DNA of 64,000 nucleotides from CAYWKS01 sp964458935 (GCA_964458935.1 CAYWKS010000014.1:1-64000), one strand, 5' to 3'. Positions 40,276-49,461 are shown, numbered from the stretch's first letter. Program-made: numbers and translations. The notes: generated by a model from the sequence alone, not told the origin.

Positions 40276-41724
40276 ATGGGCATCGACAAGCACATCATCG
40301 AGCCGCTGCGGCGATGGCTGATGCAGCCGCACGCCGAGTTGTCGCGCACCCAGCGGACGCTGCGGTGGTGGGTGGACCTGGGCCGCCACTGCGCCCACGA
40401 GCTGCGCCACGATCGCGCGGGGCAGATGGCCGCGGCGCTGACGTATCACACGCTGTTCAGCCTGCTGCCGACCGTGGTGCTCATGCTGGTGGTGATGGGT
40501 TCGTTCGTCGGCCCCGAGCAGCGCGACCAGTTCAAGGAGACCGTGGTCGAGTGGCTGCTCAAGCCGATCCAGCACGACCGGGCGGTCCTCACGGAGATCG
40601 ACGCCCTGGCGGACCCCAACGCGTCGCCGGCCGAGGCGCGGCCGGAGACGGCCAACCCCGATGCCCTCGCCGCCGCCGAACGGCAGCGCGAGTTCGAGCG
40701 CGCCCGGCAGACGATCCGCGACGTGGTCAACGGCCTGCTCGAACAGCTCGAAGGCATCAACCTCAAGGGCATCGGCGCCGTCGGCGTGCTCATCTTCATC
40801 TGGGGCGCGACCGGGCTGCTGGCCACGATCGAGAAGAGCTTCAACATCGTCTACGGCGTGGCCAAGGCGCGGCCCTGGTACCTCCGCCTGCCGCTGTACT
40901 ACACGGTGATCACGGTCGGCCCGGTCCTCGTGGTCGGCGGGCAGATCCTCCAGGCCCGGTTCATCGAGACGATCCGCGCCGGCGAGTTGACCAACTGGCT
41001 CAGCGCCCCGATGGTCGTGCTGACGCCGCTGATCACGATCTGGATCGTGCTGAGCCTGATGTACCTGCTCCTGCCGAACACGCGCGTATCGATCCGCGGG
41101 TCACTGGCCGGCGGGTTCGTCGGCGCCGCCGGATGGATGATCGCCATCGAGGGGCTGAAGATCTTCATCCGCAACACCGCCATGAGCGGTGTGTACGGGG
41201 CGCTGTTCCTGCTGCCGCTGTTCCTGCTGTGGGTCTGGATCACGTGGCTGATCGTGCTGTTCGGCCTGGAGCTGTGCTACGCGATTCATGCCATGAAGGG
41301 GCGCCGCTTCAAGCACCTGCAATACAAGCAGGCCGGCGAGCTCATGATCGACGCGACGTGGCTGCTGCCGCTGATCGCGCAGATCGGACGCCGCTTCGAG
41401 CAGGGCAAGCCCGCGACCGAGGAGGAGCTGGCGCGGATGATGGACCTGCCCGCCCGGGCGATCCAGCGCATGGCCGGCGCCCTCGAACGCGCCGGGCTCG
41501 TCCACAAGGTCGACCACGACGACAACAAGGCGGTGGGCTATTCGCTCGCCCGCCCCGCCGCCCAGATCACCGCCGCCGACGTGCTCGACGTCGGCGAGAA
41601 TCTGCTTCCCGAGAGCGCCGGCGTCGGTGCCGAGAGCGCCTGGCAGCTTGTTGACCGCGTCAAGCAACAATGGCACGATGATGCCAGGAACACCACGCTC
41701 GACCAACTGCTGCACACCGCATGA
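40276..41724 (+). CDS. YihY/BrkB-family membrane protein with C-terminal winged-helix-like domain
   Basis: A 482-residue protein. After a soluble N-terminus, AGQMAAALTYHTLFSLLPTV is the YihY/BrkB hallmark, followed by five more membrane segments ending near residue 335. An acidic loop (about residues 105-150) interrupts the first two segments. The C-terminal 130 residues contain a winged-helix-like stretch (EEELARMMDLPARAIQRMAG, LERAGLVHKVD) seen in a subset of the family. Transport substrate is unknown. TAGGAT lies 12 bases before the ATG, and a tiny membrane-protein gene overlaps the stop. Confidence 0.85.
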   Translation: MGIDKHIIEPLRRWLMQPHAELSRTQRTLRWWVDLGRHCAHELRHDRAGQMAAALTYHTLFSLLPTVVLMLVVMGSFVGPEQRDQFKETVVEWLLKPIQHDRAVLTEIDALADPNASPAEARPETANPDALAAAERQREFERARQTIRDVVNGLLEQLEGINLKGIGAVGVLIFIWGATGLLATIEKSFNIVYGVAKARPWYLRLPLYYTVITVGPVLVVGGQILQARFIETIRAGELTNWLSAPMVVLTPLITIWIVLSLMYLLLPNTRVSIRGSLAGGFVGAAGWMIAIEGLKIFIRNTAMSGVYGALFLLPLFLLWVWITWLIVLFGLELCYAIHAMKGRRFKHLQYKQAGELMIDATWLLPLIAQIGRRFEQGKPATEEELARMMDLPARAIQRMAGALERAGLVHKVDHDDNKAVGYSLARPAAQITAADVLDVGENLLPESAGVGAESAWQLVDRVKQQWHDDARNTTLDQLLHTA

Positions 41725-41840
41725 GCACCGCATTGACCCCCTTCGCCCTGATCGTCGTCGCCCTCGGCGGGCTGGTGGTCGTCGGCGGGCTGTTCGCCCT
41801 GATCTGGTGGGTCCTCGGCCTCGGCAAGAAGGACGAGTAG
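41721..41840 (+). CDS. 39-residue single-pass membrane protein
   Basis: A small frame (MSTALTPFALIVVALGG... ending WWVLGLGKKDE) with one hydrophobic helix and a charged C-terminus. It overlaps the stop of the YihY-type gene by 4 bases (ATGA), which argues for translation. In composition it resembles small CcoQ-like or regulatory membrane peptides, but no function can be assigned. Confidence 0.55.
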   Translation: MSTALTPFALIVVALGGLVVVGGLFALIWWVLGLGKKDE

Positions 41841-41919
41841 ATGCGCCGGCTCGATGATGATCCGATCAGATAGCCGGGGCGTTGCACGCCCCCGGTCCAC
41901 GTCTGGCACACCGCGGGGT

Positions 41920-42951
41920 TCACGCAGCGACCGGCTCGGCGCGGTAGAAAGCGTTCAGCACACCGCGCCAATCTTCCAGGCACTTCACGCGAATGAACGC
42001 GTCCTTGACCGCGTCCGGCTGGGGGTGGTGGCGGCTGAACTTGATGCCGAACTTGCGCATCATGCGGCCGGCCTGCTGCTCGCCGTGCAGCCTGACGGAC
42101 AGCGCGAAGTGCTCGGCCAGCACCGCGCGCTGCTCGGCGAGGGTCGGCACGCGGATCGGTTCGCCGCGTTGCAGCGCCGCCGCCTGCTCGAAGATCCACG
42201 GGTCGCCGATGCACCCGCGCGCCACGCTGACCGCGGCGACCCCGGTCGCGCGGATCATGTCGAAGATCGCGTGGGGGCTGAAGATGTCGCCCGACCCGAA
42301 CAGGAGCGTTGCCCCGCCGCCGTAGCGCCCGACGATGTCGTGCAGCGCCGGCCACTTCGACGGGCCATCGTATTTCTGGCTGACCGTCCGCCCGTGTATC
42401 GTCGCGGCGGCGTAGCCCTCATCGATCACCGCTTCGAGGATGCGTTCGAAACGCCGCGCCGCTTCGGGCGTGTCATCATAAGCGCGGCGGAGTTTGACGC
42501 TGAGCGGCCGCGCCTCGCCGATCGCGTCCCGCACCGCCTTGACGATCGCGGTCGCCTCGTCGGGCACGCTGAGCAGGTGACCCCCGCGGCAGCGCTTCTT
42601 GATCTTCTTCACCGGGCAGGCGAGGTTGATGTCGATCACGTCGTACCCCAGCCCGGCCAGAACCTTCGCCCCCTCGGCGATCGTCTCGGGGTGCGAGCCC
42701 ATGAGTTGGCCGGCGATCGGGTGGTCCTCGGGGTCGAGCTCGGCGGCCCGCAGGCCCTTGCCCCCGTTGACCAGGAACATGTCGAGCATCGCCTCGGTGA
42801 TGCAGTAAGGCGCGCCGTGGCGGCGGGCGACCAGGCGCATCGCCGCGTCGGAATAGCCGGCCAGACCCGCCTGGAAGAACGGCCGATCCGCCACCCAACC
42901 CAACGCCTCCGGCAGCGCCGGGGCGACCGGTCTGTTGCTCGCCATCGCCAT
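41920..42951 (-). CDS. tRNA-dihydrouridine synthase
   Basis: A 343-residue flavoenzyme that reduces uridines in the D-loop of tRNA. FFQAGLAGYSDAAMRLVAR is the FMN/TIM-barrel start, IDINLACPVKKIKKRCRGG includes the catalytic Cys and Lys motif region, and TIHGRTVSQKYDGPSKW and FGSGDIFSP are typical of the Dus family. DusA/B/C type cannot be fixed. Three in-frame ATGs crowd the start (42972, 42960, 42951). I chose 42951 because TATCAT stands exactly 7 bases before it. The lipoprotein gene starts head-to-head 20 bases away. Confidence 0.88.
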   Translation of the reverse strand: MAMASNRPVAPALPEALGWVADRPFFQAGLAGYSDAAMRLVARRHGAPYCITEAMLDMFLVNGGKGLRAAELDPEDHPIAGQLMGSHPETIAEGAKVLAGLGYDVIDINLACPVKKIKKRCRGGHLLSVPDEATAIVKAVRDAIGEARPLSVKLRRAYDDTPEAARRFERILEAVIDEGYAAATIHGRTVSQKYDGPSKWPALHDIVGRYGGGATLLFGSGDIFSPHAIFDMIRATGVAAVSVARGCIGDPWIFEQAAALQRGEPIRVPTLAEQRAVLAEHFALSVRLHGEQQAGRMMRKFGIKFSRHHPQPDAVKDAFIRVKCLEDWRGVLNAFYRAEPVAA

Positions 42952-42958
42952 GATGTGC

Positions 42959-42964
42959 ATGATA
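42959..42964 (-). promoter_or_regulatory. -10-like element giving a leaderless dus mRNA
   Basis: Reading leftward, TATCAT, then 7 bases, then the ATG at 42951. If used, the upstream ATGs at 42960 and 42972 are not translated. Its -35 would lie inside the divergent lipoprotein gene. Confidence 0.5.
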
Positions 42965-42970
42965 TGGCTC

Positions 42971-43489
42971 ATGCGCAGCATCCACCACATCGCATCGGGT
43001 CCATCGCGCCGTCCCCCTCGCCGAACGGCCCACGTGGCATGGCTGTTGATCGTCGCGGCCCTGGCCGTCGGCGGGTGCGAGGGCGTCCGGCACGTGCTGG
43101 TCAGCGCCAACCCCGCCGGCCAGAACCCCGACCAGACGCCCACCGCCCGGGCCTACCCCGAGGACCTGCCCATCGGCCCGGCGCTGGATATCGAGGTCGT
43201 CCGCGCTGACCGCAAGCACATCGTCCTGGACAACCGGACCGCCCGGCCTTACCACGGCGCCATGCTGTGGGTCAACGAGCAATGGGGCGGTCAGATCGAG
43301 CAGGTCCCCATCGGCAAGGGCAAGCCCATCGCGCTGGTCAACCTGATCAACCACCACGCCGAACCGTTCCCCGTCGGCAGCTTCCTCGAGCCCGACCAGG
43401 CCCGCAACGTGGTGCTCGCGGACCTGGTGGCCGACGGCGAGGTCCACAAGCTGCTCGTGCGTCTGCCCGAGGACTGGCAGCGCCGCTAG
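42971..43489 (+). CDS. Putative lipoprotein
   Basis: A 172-residue protein. After a basic N-terminus the segment VAWLLIVAALAVGGC forms a lipoprotein signal with lipobox AVGGC. The mature part is a beta-rich domain (DIEVVRADRKHIVLDNRTAR) with no family I recognise. An unusually long N-region (about 27 residues) precedes the hydrophobic core, so the true start could be downstream, but no other good start is seen. recG follows 27 bases later. Confidence 0.6.
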   Translation: MRSIHHIASGPSRRPPRRTAHVAWLLIVAALAVGGCEGVRHVLVSANPAGQNPDQTPTARAYPEDLPIGPALDIEVVRADRKHIVLDNRTARPYHGAMLWVNEQWGGQIEQVPIGKGKPIALVNLINHHAEPFPVGSFLEPDQARNVVLADLVADGEVHKLLVRLPEDWQRR

Positions 43490-43501
43490 CCGCCCCGCCG
43501 C

Positions 43502-43507
43502 TATCAT
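43502..43507 (+). promoter_or_regulatory. -10-like element close to the recG start
   Basis: TATCAT, then 9 bases, then the recG ATG; no Shine-Dalgarno sequence in the gap. The same hexamer precedes dus. Confidence 0.45.
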
Positions 43508-43516
43508 CCACACGTC

Positions 43517-45652
43517 ATGTCGCGCCAGTCGCAGCCGTCGATCGAGTTGGGCTCGCCGGTGACCGAACTCGCCGGCGTCACGGAGCACCGCGCCCAACTG
43601 CTGGGTCGGCTGGGCGTGGCGACCGTCGCCGACCTCCTCAAGCACCTGCCGCACCGCTGGGAGTACCACGCCGGCCAGACGCCCATCGCCCAGCTGCCGA
43701 TCGGTTCGGTGGCGACCGCCGTGGGCCAGGTCGCCGAGTGCCGCTGGGTCCCCCCGCAGCGTCGCTTCGGCAACAGCGCCAAGGGCCGCTTCCACGCCGT
43801 CGTCGAGGACGACACCGGCCGGCTCGACGTGGTGTGGTTCAACGCCCGCTACCTCCGCGACAAGGTCATCGCCGGGATGGACCTGGCGCTCACCGGCAAG
43901 GTCGTCACCTACCAGAACAACCGCCAGATGGTGAACCCCAAGTGGTGGGCGCTTCGGCCCGGCGGGGACGAACCCGGCGGCGGGGCCGGGCCCGGCGACG
44001 CGGCGCGGCTGCGGCCGATCTACCCCGCGACCGAGGGGCTAAGCTCCGAGCAGATCGAGCGGCTCATCGCGGACGTGCTGCCGATCGCCCTGCCGCTGAT
44101 CGCGGATCACCTGGACCCGGCGTTCCGCGAGCCGCGCCAACTGCCGGCGCTCGCCCAGGCGTACCGCATGATGCACGCCCCGGATCACGAGGACGAGCCC
44201 AGGGCCGCTCGCCGCCGGCTGGCGTACGACGAGCTGCTGCTGTTGCAGGCCGGCCTCGCCGCCAAGCGGCACTACACGCGGACGCGGCTGCACGCTCCGC
44301 CGCTGCACCACACCGCGGCGATCGACCAGCACATTCGCCAGCGATTCCCCTTTGCGCTCACCGACGCCCAGGACCACGTCGTGCAGCAGATCGCCGCCGA
44401 CCTGCAAAGCACCGCCCCGGCCAACCGCCTCATCCAGGGCGACGTCGGCAGCGGCAAGACCGTCGTCGCGCTGTACGCCATGCTGCTCGCCGTCGCCGAC
44501 CGCAAGCAGGCGGCGCTGATGGCGCCGACCGAGCTGCTCGCCGAGCAACACTGCCAGTCGATCGCCGCCATGCTCGACGGGTCCAGCGTGCGCCTGGGCC
44601 TGCTCACCGGCTCGCTCGACCCCCGCCAGCGACAGACCACGCGTGCCGCCATCGAGCGCGGCGAGATCGACATCGCCATCGGCACCCATGCCCTGCTCAC
44701 CGAATCGGTGAGCTTCAACGACCTCGCCGTCGTCGTGATCGACGAGCAGCACCGGTTCGGCGTAGTGCAGCGCGCGGCGATCCGCTCCAAGGCGGCCGAC
44801 GCCGCCTCCGTGCCGCACGCCCTGGTCATGACCGCCACGCCGATCCCACGCACGCTCAGCCTCACGCTGTTCGGCGACATGGACGTCTCGACGATCGACG
44901 CCCTGCCGCCCGGCCGCCAGCCGATCGACACCCGCGTGGTCGGCCCGGACAAGACCGACGACGTGTATCGCTACGTCGCGAACCGCGTCGCCGGCGGCGA
45001 GCAGCTCTACGTCGTGGTCCCGGCCATCGACGAGGGCGAGGCCAACCTCAAGGCCGTGCGCACGCACGCCTCACACCTGGAGCGGACCTGGTTCGCCGGC
45101 CGGCGGGTCGCTGCGGTGCACGGCCAGCTCGACCGGGCCACCCGCGAAGCGATCATGTACCGCTTCCGCCGCGGCGTCATCGACGTGCTCGTCGCCACGA
45201 CCGTCATCGAGGTCGGCGTCGACGTGCCCAACGCCTCGCTGATGATCGTCGAGCACGCCGAGCGGTTCGGCCTGGCGCAGCTCCACCAGCTCCGCGGGCG
45301 CATCGGCCGCGGCAACACCCGCTCGCTCTGCGTGTTCATCGCCGACCCGACCACCGACGACGCGGCACACCGCATGCACGCGATCGCCGACACGCGCAAC
45401 GGGTTCGACATCGCCGAGGCCGACCTGGCCATACGCGGCATGGGTGAATTGCTCGGCACACGTCAGTCCGGCCTGCCGCCGCTGCAGGTCGCCCGGATCC
45501 CCGACGACATGGAACTGCTGCAACTGGCCCGGCGCGACGCACGCCAGATCATCGAAGCCGACCCGACCCTGGCCAACACCAACCATCACCTGTTCCGCGG
45601 TCGGCTGCTCAAGCAGTACGGCCAGGCGCTGGGCCTGGGCGACGTGATGTAG
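43517..45652 (+). CDS. recG: ATP-dependent DNA helicase RecG
   Basis: A 711-residue branch-migrating helicase that reverses stalled replication forks. The N-terminal wedge (OB) domain includes ADLLKHLPHRWEYH. Helicase motifs follow: motif I GDVGSGKTVVALYAML, motif II DEQHRFGVVQR, motif III ATPIPRTLSLTLFGDMD, and the RecG-type TRG region near GRIGRGNTRSLCVFI. Length is normal. An Ala/Gly/Pro/Asp-rich insertion near residues 150-170 (GGDEPGGGAGPGDAA) enlarges the wedge region. Confidence 0.93.
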   Translation: MSRQSQPSIELGSPVTELAGVTEHRAQLLGRLGVATVADLLKHLPHRWEYHAGQTPIAQLPIGSVATAVGQVAECRWVPPQRRFGNSAKGRFHAVVEDDTGRLDVVWFNARYLRDKVIAGMDLALTGKVVTYQNNRQMVNPKWWALRPGGDEPGGGAGPGDAARLRPIYPATEGLSSEQIERLIADVLPIALPLIADHLDPAFREPRQLPALAQAYRMMHAPDHEDEPRAARRRLAYDELLLLQAGLAAKRHYTRTRLHAPPLHHTAAIDQHIRQRFPFALTDAQDHVVQQIAADLQSTAPANRLIQGDVGSGKTVVALYAMLLAVADRKQAALMAPTELLAEQHCQSIAAMLDGSSVRLGLLTGSLDPRQRQTTRAAIERGEIDIAIGTHALLTESVSFNDLAVVVIDEQHRFGVVQRAAIRSKAADAASVPHALVMTATPIPRTLSLTLFGDMDVSTIDALPPGRQPIDTRVVGPDKTDDVYRYVANRVAGGEQLYVVVPAIDEGEANLKAVRTHASHLERTWFAGRRVAAVHGQLDRATREAIMYRFRRGVIDVLVATTVIEVGVDVPNASLMIVEHAERFGLAQLHQLRGRIGRGNTRSLCVFIADPTTDDAAHRMHAIADTRNGFDIAEADLAIRGMGELLGTRQSGLPPLQVARIPDDMELLQLARRDARQIIEADPTLANTNHHLFRGRLLKQYGQALGLGDVM

Positions 45653-45826
45653 GCCGCCGCACGTTTCGCCACCCGCGCCCGCTTACCCATCTTCATCCGC
45701 TTCACCAGTTCCCGCACGCTGCACACGCCTCGCGCCCCGCGGATCATTTCGCGGCGGGCGCTTCCCTCGACCGCGGTTGAATCGGATGTTGTGCAGTAGA
45801 CCGCCGCATCAACCGGAGCGCCAGCC

Positions 45827-46072
45827 ATGATGGACACAACCCTTGCACCACGTCGCCGGGAACCCGAGGGGCCGAGCCTGCGCTGGATGGCGGCGATGCC
45901 GGCCTTCGCGGACTGGCGGCAGACCCACCTGCCCGTGAACACCCGCCGGCGGTGTCGCTCGGCCGACCGCCCGCCGACCCGGCTCGCCGGCGCCGGCCGC
46001 CCCACCGGCATCCCGCACGACCCCGCCACAACCCCCGACGAGCCGATTGGAACCGATGCACTGATCATATAA
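45827..46072 (+). CDS. Possible small protein upstream of polX
   Basis: An 81-codon frame beginning MMDTTLAPRRREPEGPSLRW in an otherwise empty 430-base gap (45653-46083). A GGAG lies 8 bases before the ATG. The protein is Arg/Pro-rich and unrecognised, and its stop overlaps the TATAAG that precedes polX. It may be chance; the rest of the gap shows nothing I can name. Confidence 0.25.
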   Translation: MMDTTLAPRRREPEGPSLRWMAAMPAFADWRQTHLPVNTRRRCRSADRPPTRLAGAGRPTGIPHDPATTPDEPIGTDALII

Positions 46073-46073
46073 G
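46068..46073 (+). promoter_or_regulatory. -10-like element close to the polX start
   Basis: TATAAG, then 10 bases, then the polX ATG. TTGGAA lies 15 bases upstream of the hexamer. The gap to the ATG equals that of gluQ and clc. Confidence 0.45.
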
Positions 46074-46083
46074 CTGACCGTGC

Positions 46084-47832
46084 ATGTCGACGAACCGCGA
46101 ACTGGCTGACCTTTTCGATCGCATGGCGCAGGTCATCGAGGTCCGGGGCGGCAACCGCTTCCGGGCCAACGCCCTGCAGCGCGGCGCCCGGGCGCTCCGC
46201 GACCTGGCCGATGACATCGCCGACTACGATCGCACGGTCGCGGCGATGACCGGGATCGATGGCGTGGGCGAGGGACTGGCCGAACGCATTGTCGAGTACC
46301 TCGAGACCGGCCGCCTCGACGAGTACGAGCAGATGATGGCCGACGTGCCCGCGGGGGTGATCGACCTGCTCGACATCCCGGGCCTCGGGCCCAAGAGCGT
46401 GGCGACCCTGTGGCGGCAGGGCGGCATCGAGACGCTCGACCAGCTCAAGCGGGCGCTGGACTCGGGCGCGGTCGAGCGGTTGCCCCGCATGGGCAAGAAG
46501 ACCGTTGACAACCTCCGCAAGAACCTGGACTTCGCGGAGGCGGCCGGCCGCCGCGTGCGGCTGGGCGAGGCGTTGCCCGTGGCGACCTACTTCGTCGAGG
46601 CGCTGGCCAGGGTCAAGGCGGTGCGGCAGTGCGACTACGCCGGGTCGCTGCGACGCGGAAAGCAGACCATCGGCGACGTCGACATCCTCGTCGCCTGCGA
46701 CGAGGCCGACGCCGCCGGCGTCGCCGAGCACTTCCGCGGGCTCGAGGCGGTCGTTGACGTGATCGGCTCGGGCCCGACCAAGACGTCGGTCCGCCTGGCG
46801 TCGGGGCTGCAGGTCGACCTGCGGCTGGTGCGGCCCGACCGCTACGGCGCGGCGCTGGCCTACTTCACCGGGTCCAAGGAGCACAACGTCGCCCTCCGCG
46901 AACGCAGCCTCAAGCGGGACATGAGCCTGAACGAGTACGGCCTGTGGCGCGCCGGCGAGGACGACCGCAAGGACGCTCAACCCATCGCCGCCAAGACCGA
47001 GGCCGACATCTACAAGGCGCTGGGGCTGGCGTACATCCCGCCGGCGTTGCGCGAGAGGCGCGGCGAGATCGAGGCGGCCGAACGCGACGAACTGCCCGCG
47101 CTGATCACCGTCGATGACATTCAGTGCGAGCTGCACGCCCACACGACCGCCAGCGACGGGCGGCTGAGCATCGAGGAGCTCGCCGCGGTGGCCAAGGACC
47201 GCGGCTTCCACACCGTCGCCGTCACCGACCACTCGGCCAGCCAGGTCCAGGCCAACGGCCTGTCGGCCGAGCGGCTGGCGCGTCACATCCAGGCCGTCCG
47301 CGATGCCCACGACCGCATCAAGGGCGTCACGCTGCTCGCCGGCTCGGAGGTCGACATCCTCGCCGACGGGCGGCTGGACTATCCCAACAGCCTGTTGCGG
47401 GAGCTGGACATCGTGGTGGCCAGCCCGCACACGGCGCTGTCACAGGACCCCAGGAAGGCGACCGCCCGGCTGCTCAAGGCGGTCGAACATCCGCTGGTGC
47501 ACATCATCGGGCACGCGACGGGCCGGCTGATCAACCGCCGCGAAGGTCTGAGCCCGGACATGAAGAAGCTGTTCGAGGCCGCCGCCGAGTCGGGAACGGC
47601 GTTCGAGATCAACGCCAACCCGTGGCGGCTGGACCTGCGGGACGCCCACGCGAAGGCGGCGATCGAGGCCGGCGTCATGCTCGCGATCAACACCGACGCC
47701 CATCGCACCGGCGACTTCGACCACTTGCGGTACGGCGTGATGACCGCCCGCCGCGCCTGGGCGACGAAGCACCACGTGATCAACTGCTTCACGCGGCAGA
47801 AGCTGCACGCCTGGCTGAAGAACAAGCGTTGA
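46084..47832 (+). CDS. polX: DNA polymerase X / 3'-5' exonuclease with PHP domain
   Basis: A 582-residue family X polymerase used in gap-filling repair. Helix-hairpin-helix modules (TGIDGVGEGLAERI, DIPGLGPKSV) lead to the nucleotidyltransferase site GSLRRGKQTIGDVDILVA with its paired Asp residues. The C-terminal PHP domain (about 350-582) has metal motifs LHAHTTASDGR, VAVTDHS and late His/Asp sites (INTDAHR), consistent with 3'-5' exonuclease activity. Length and domain order are standard for bacterial PolX. Confidence 0.93.
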   Translation: MSTNRELADLFDRMAQVIEVRGGNRFRANALQRGARALRDLADDIADYDRTVAAMTGIDGVGEGLAERIVEYLETGRLDEYEQMMADVPAGVIDLLDIPGLGPKSVATLWRQGGIETLDQLKRALDSGAVERLPRMGKKTVDNLRKNLDFAEAAGRRVRLGEALPVATYFVEALARVKAVRQCDYAGSLRRGKQTIGDVDILVACDEADAAGVAEHFRGLEAVVDVIGSGPTKTSVRLASGLQVDLRLVRPDRYGAALAYFTGSKEHNVALRERSLKRDMSLNEYGLWRAGEDDRKDAQPIAAKTEADIYKALGLAYIPPALRERRGEIEAAERDELPALITVDDIQCELHAHTTASDGRLSIEELAAVAKDRGFHTVAVTDHSASQVQANGLSAERLARHIQAVRDAHDRIKGVTLLAGSEVDILADGRLDYPNSLLRELDIVVASPHTALSQDPRKATARLLKAVEHPLVHIIGHATGRLINRREGLSPDMKKLFEAAAESGTAFEINANPWRLDLRDAHAKAAIEAGVMLAINTDAHRTGDFDHLRYGVMTARRAWATKHHVINCFTRQKLHAWLKNKR

Positions 47833-48358
47833 GCGGGTCGCGGTCGTGTCCGCCCGGTCGGCGCGACCGGCCGCGGTTGTGGCGCGTCATGGCCGAAACG
47901 ACCGCGGCGTGCGCCGCGTCGGGTCGTTGGTCCGCCCCCCGACCGCGGGGGAAGCATCGACAACGTGGCAAGCCCTGTGCCCGTAGGTGTTTGCGCGTGC
48001 CCGCGGGGCGCGACCGGCGGCGATTGCAGCGTGTGCGGGCCGCGCGTGATATGACCGGGCGGACACGCCGGGTCGCACGGGGATCGGCGACGCGGGATGC
48101 GGGGCCGGGCTTTTCATGGCGTGCCTCTGTAATGGGGCGGCGGCGCCGTGCGGGGCGCGCCAGGCCGCCGCGTCGCGCGCGGCGTGAAGCTGTAAGTGAC
48201 CGCGAACCATCGCGATGAAAAAAAATGCGGCCATCTCGGGATGCGGCGCGTGGGGCAGCGCCGCGGCGCGCACCGCAACGCCGCGGCGGTCGCGCGCCGA
48301 GGCGGTTTCGTTCAGTGGCCTGCCGATCGTGCCGACGGTATCAGCATCGGTACGATGC
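47833..48358. other. Non-coding gap upstream of the chemosensory cluster
   Basis: About 525 bases of very GC-rich DNA with an isolated run of eight A residues near 48217. No credible gene, tRNA or named RNA motif was found. Short open frames are Arg-rich and start poorly. The gap marks the border between the repair genes and the chemosensory cluster and probably holds the cheB promoter, which I could not pinpoint. Confidence 0.4.
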
Positions 48359-48369
48359 GAGGAGCGGCC

Positions 48370-49461
48370 GTGCAGCCAGCGGTACGAGCATTGGTGGTCG
48401 ACGATTCGGCGTTCATGCGATGCGCGATCGGTCGGATCCTCGAGGGCGTGGACGGGGTGGGCGTGGTCGGTTATGCGCACGACGGCCGCGAGGCGGTCGA
48501 CAAGGCGCGGGCGTTGAAGCCGGACCTCGTGACGCTGGACATCGAGATGCCGGAGATGGACGGGTTGCAGGCCCTGCCGCGGATTCGGCACGCGTGCTCG
48601 GCGAAGGTGCTGATGGTCTCGAGCCTGACGCATGAGGGGACGTCGGCGACGCTGACGGCGCTGCGTTTGGGCGCGGTGGACTTCATCAGCAAGGACCAGT
48701 CTCAGATCACGCGCGACCTGGCGGGGATGGAGGCCGACCTGCGGGCGAAGGTCTCGGCGCTGTTCCCGTCGCGTGGTGCCGCGGTGGCCGCGGCGGCCGC
48801 GCCGCCGACCCGCAAGGCCGCCAAGGCCCTGGGGGACCTGGGCCGGATCGATGCGATTGTTATCGGCGCCAGCACGGGGGGCCCGCCGGTGCTGGAGGAG
48901 TTGATCGCGGCGTTGCCGGCCGCGTTCGGGGCGCCGGTGGTGGTGGCGCAGCACATGCCGGAGATGTTCACGCGCACGATGGCCGAGCGCCTGAACGAGA
49001 TGGCGTCGGTGCGTGTGCTGCACGCCGAACAGATGCTGCCGATGCGTCCGGGCCACGTGTACATCGCCATGGGCGGGCGGCACGCGCGGGTGACGCGGCG
49101 TCGGAGCGCGGCGCTGTGGGTCGACTCGACGGACCAGCCGGCCGATGCGTTGTACAAGCCATCGGTGGACGAGTTGTTCCGGTCGGCGTCGGCGAGTTGC
49201 GGGGCACACTGCCTGGGCATCGTGCTCACGGGCATGGGCGAGGACGGGGTGCACGGGGCGCGGGAGCTTCACGCGGCGGGCGCACCGATCATCGCGCAGG
49301 ACGAGCAGAGCTGCGTGGTGTATGGCATGCCCAAGGCGGTGACGGAAGCGGGGCTGATCCGGGCGAGCATGACGCCGGGGGCGATCGCCGCGGCGATGCG
49401 CGCGGCGGCGCCGGATCGCGCGCCACACGATCCGGTGAAAAGCCTGCCCGGCCTCCGATAA
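48370..49461 (+). CDS. cheB: Chemotaxis response regulator protein-glutamate methylesterase
   Basis: A 363-residue two-domain protein. The receiver (1-120) has Asp11-Asp12, phospho-acceptor Asp57 (TLDIEMPEMDG) and Lys108. The methylesterase domain (160-355) has the catalytic triad Ser168 (GASTGG), His195 (AQHMPEMF) and Asp292 (GMGEDGVHG). It removes methyl groups from the receptor that CheR adds. I prefer the GTG at 48370 because GAGGAG lies 5 bases upstream; an in-frame ATG at 48355 has no such site. It leads the cluster but is separated from cheW-cheY by 6 kb. Confidence 0.92.
   Translation: MQPAVRALVVDDSAFMRCAIGRILEGVDGVGVVGYAHDGREAVDKARALKPDLVTLDIEMPEMDGLQALPRIRHACSAKVLMVSSLTHEGTSATLTALRLGAVDFISKDQSQITRDLAGMEADLRAKVSALFPSRGAAVAAAAAPPTRKAAKALGDLGRIDAIVIGASTGGPPVLEELIAALPAAFGAPVVVAQHMPEMFTRTMAERLNEMASVRVLHAEQMLPMRPGHVYIAMGGRHARVTRRRSAALWVDSTDQPADALYKPSVDELFRSASASCGAHCLGIVLTGMGEDGVHGARELHAAGAPIIAQDEQSCVVYGMPKAVTEAGLIRASMTPGAIAAAMRAAAPDRAPHDPVKSLPGLR

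Noticed and set aside
45586..45840. Leftward frame in the recG-polX gap (with MKMGKRARVAKRAAA)
   Set aside because: It runs into the 3' end of recG antisense and has no good start or family match.
48196..48369. Upstream extension of cheB
   Set aside because: The frame is open but the conserved receiver starts after the GTG at 48370, which has a well-placed GAGGAG.
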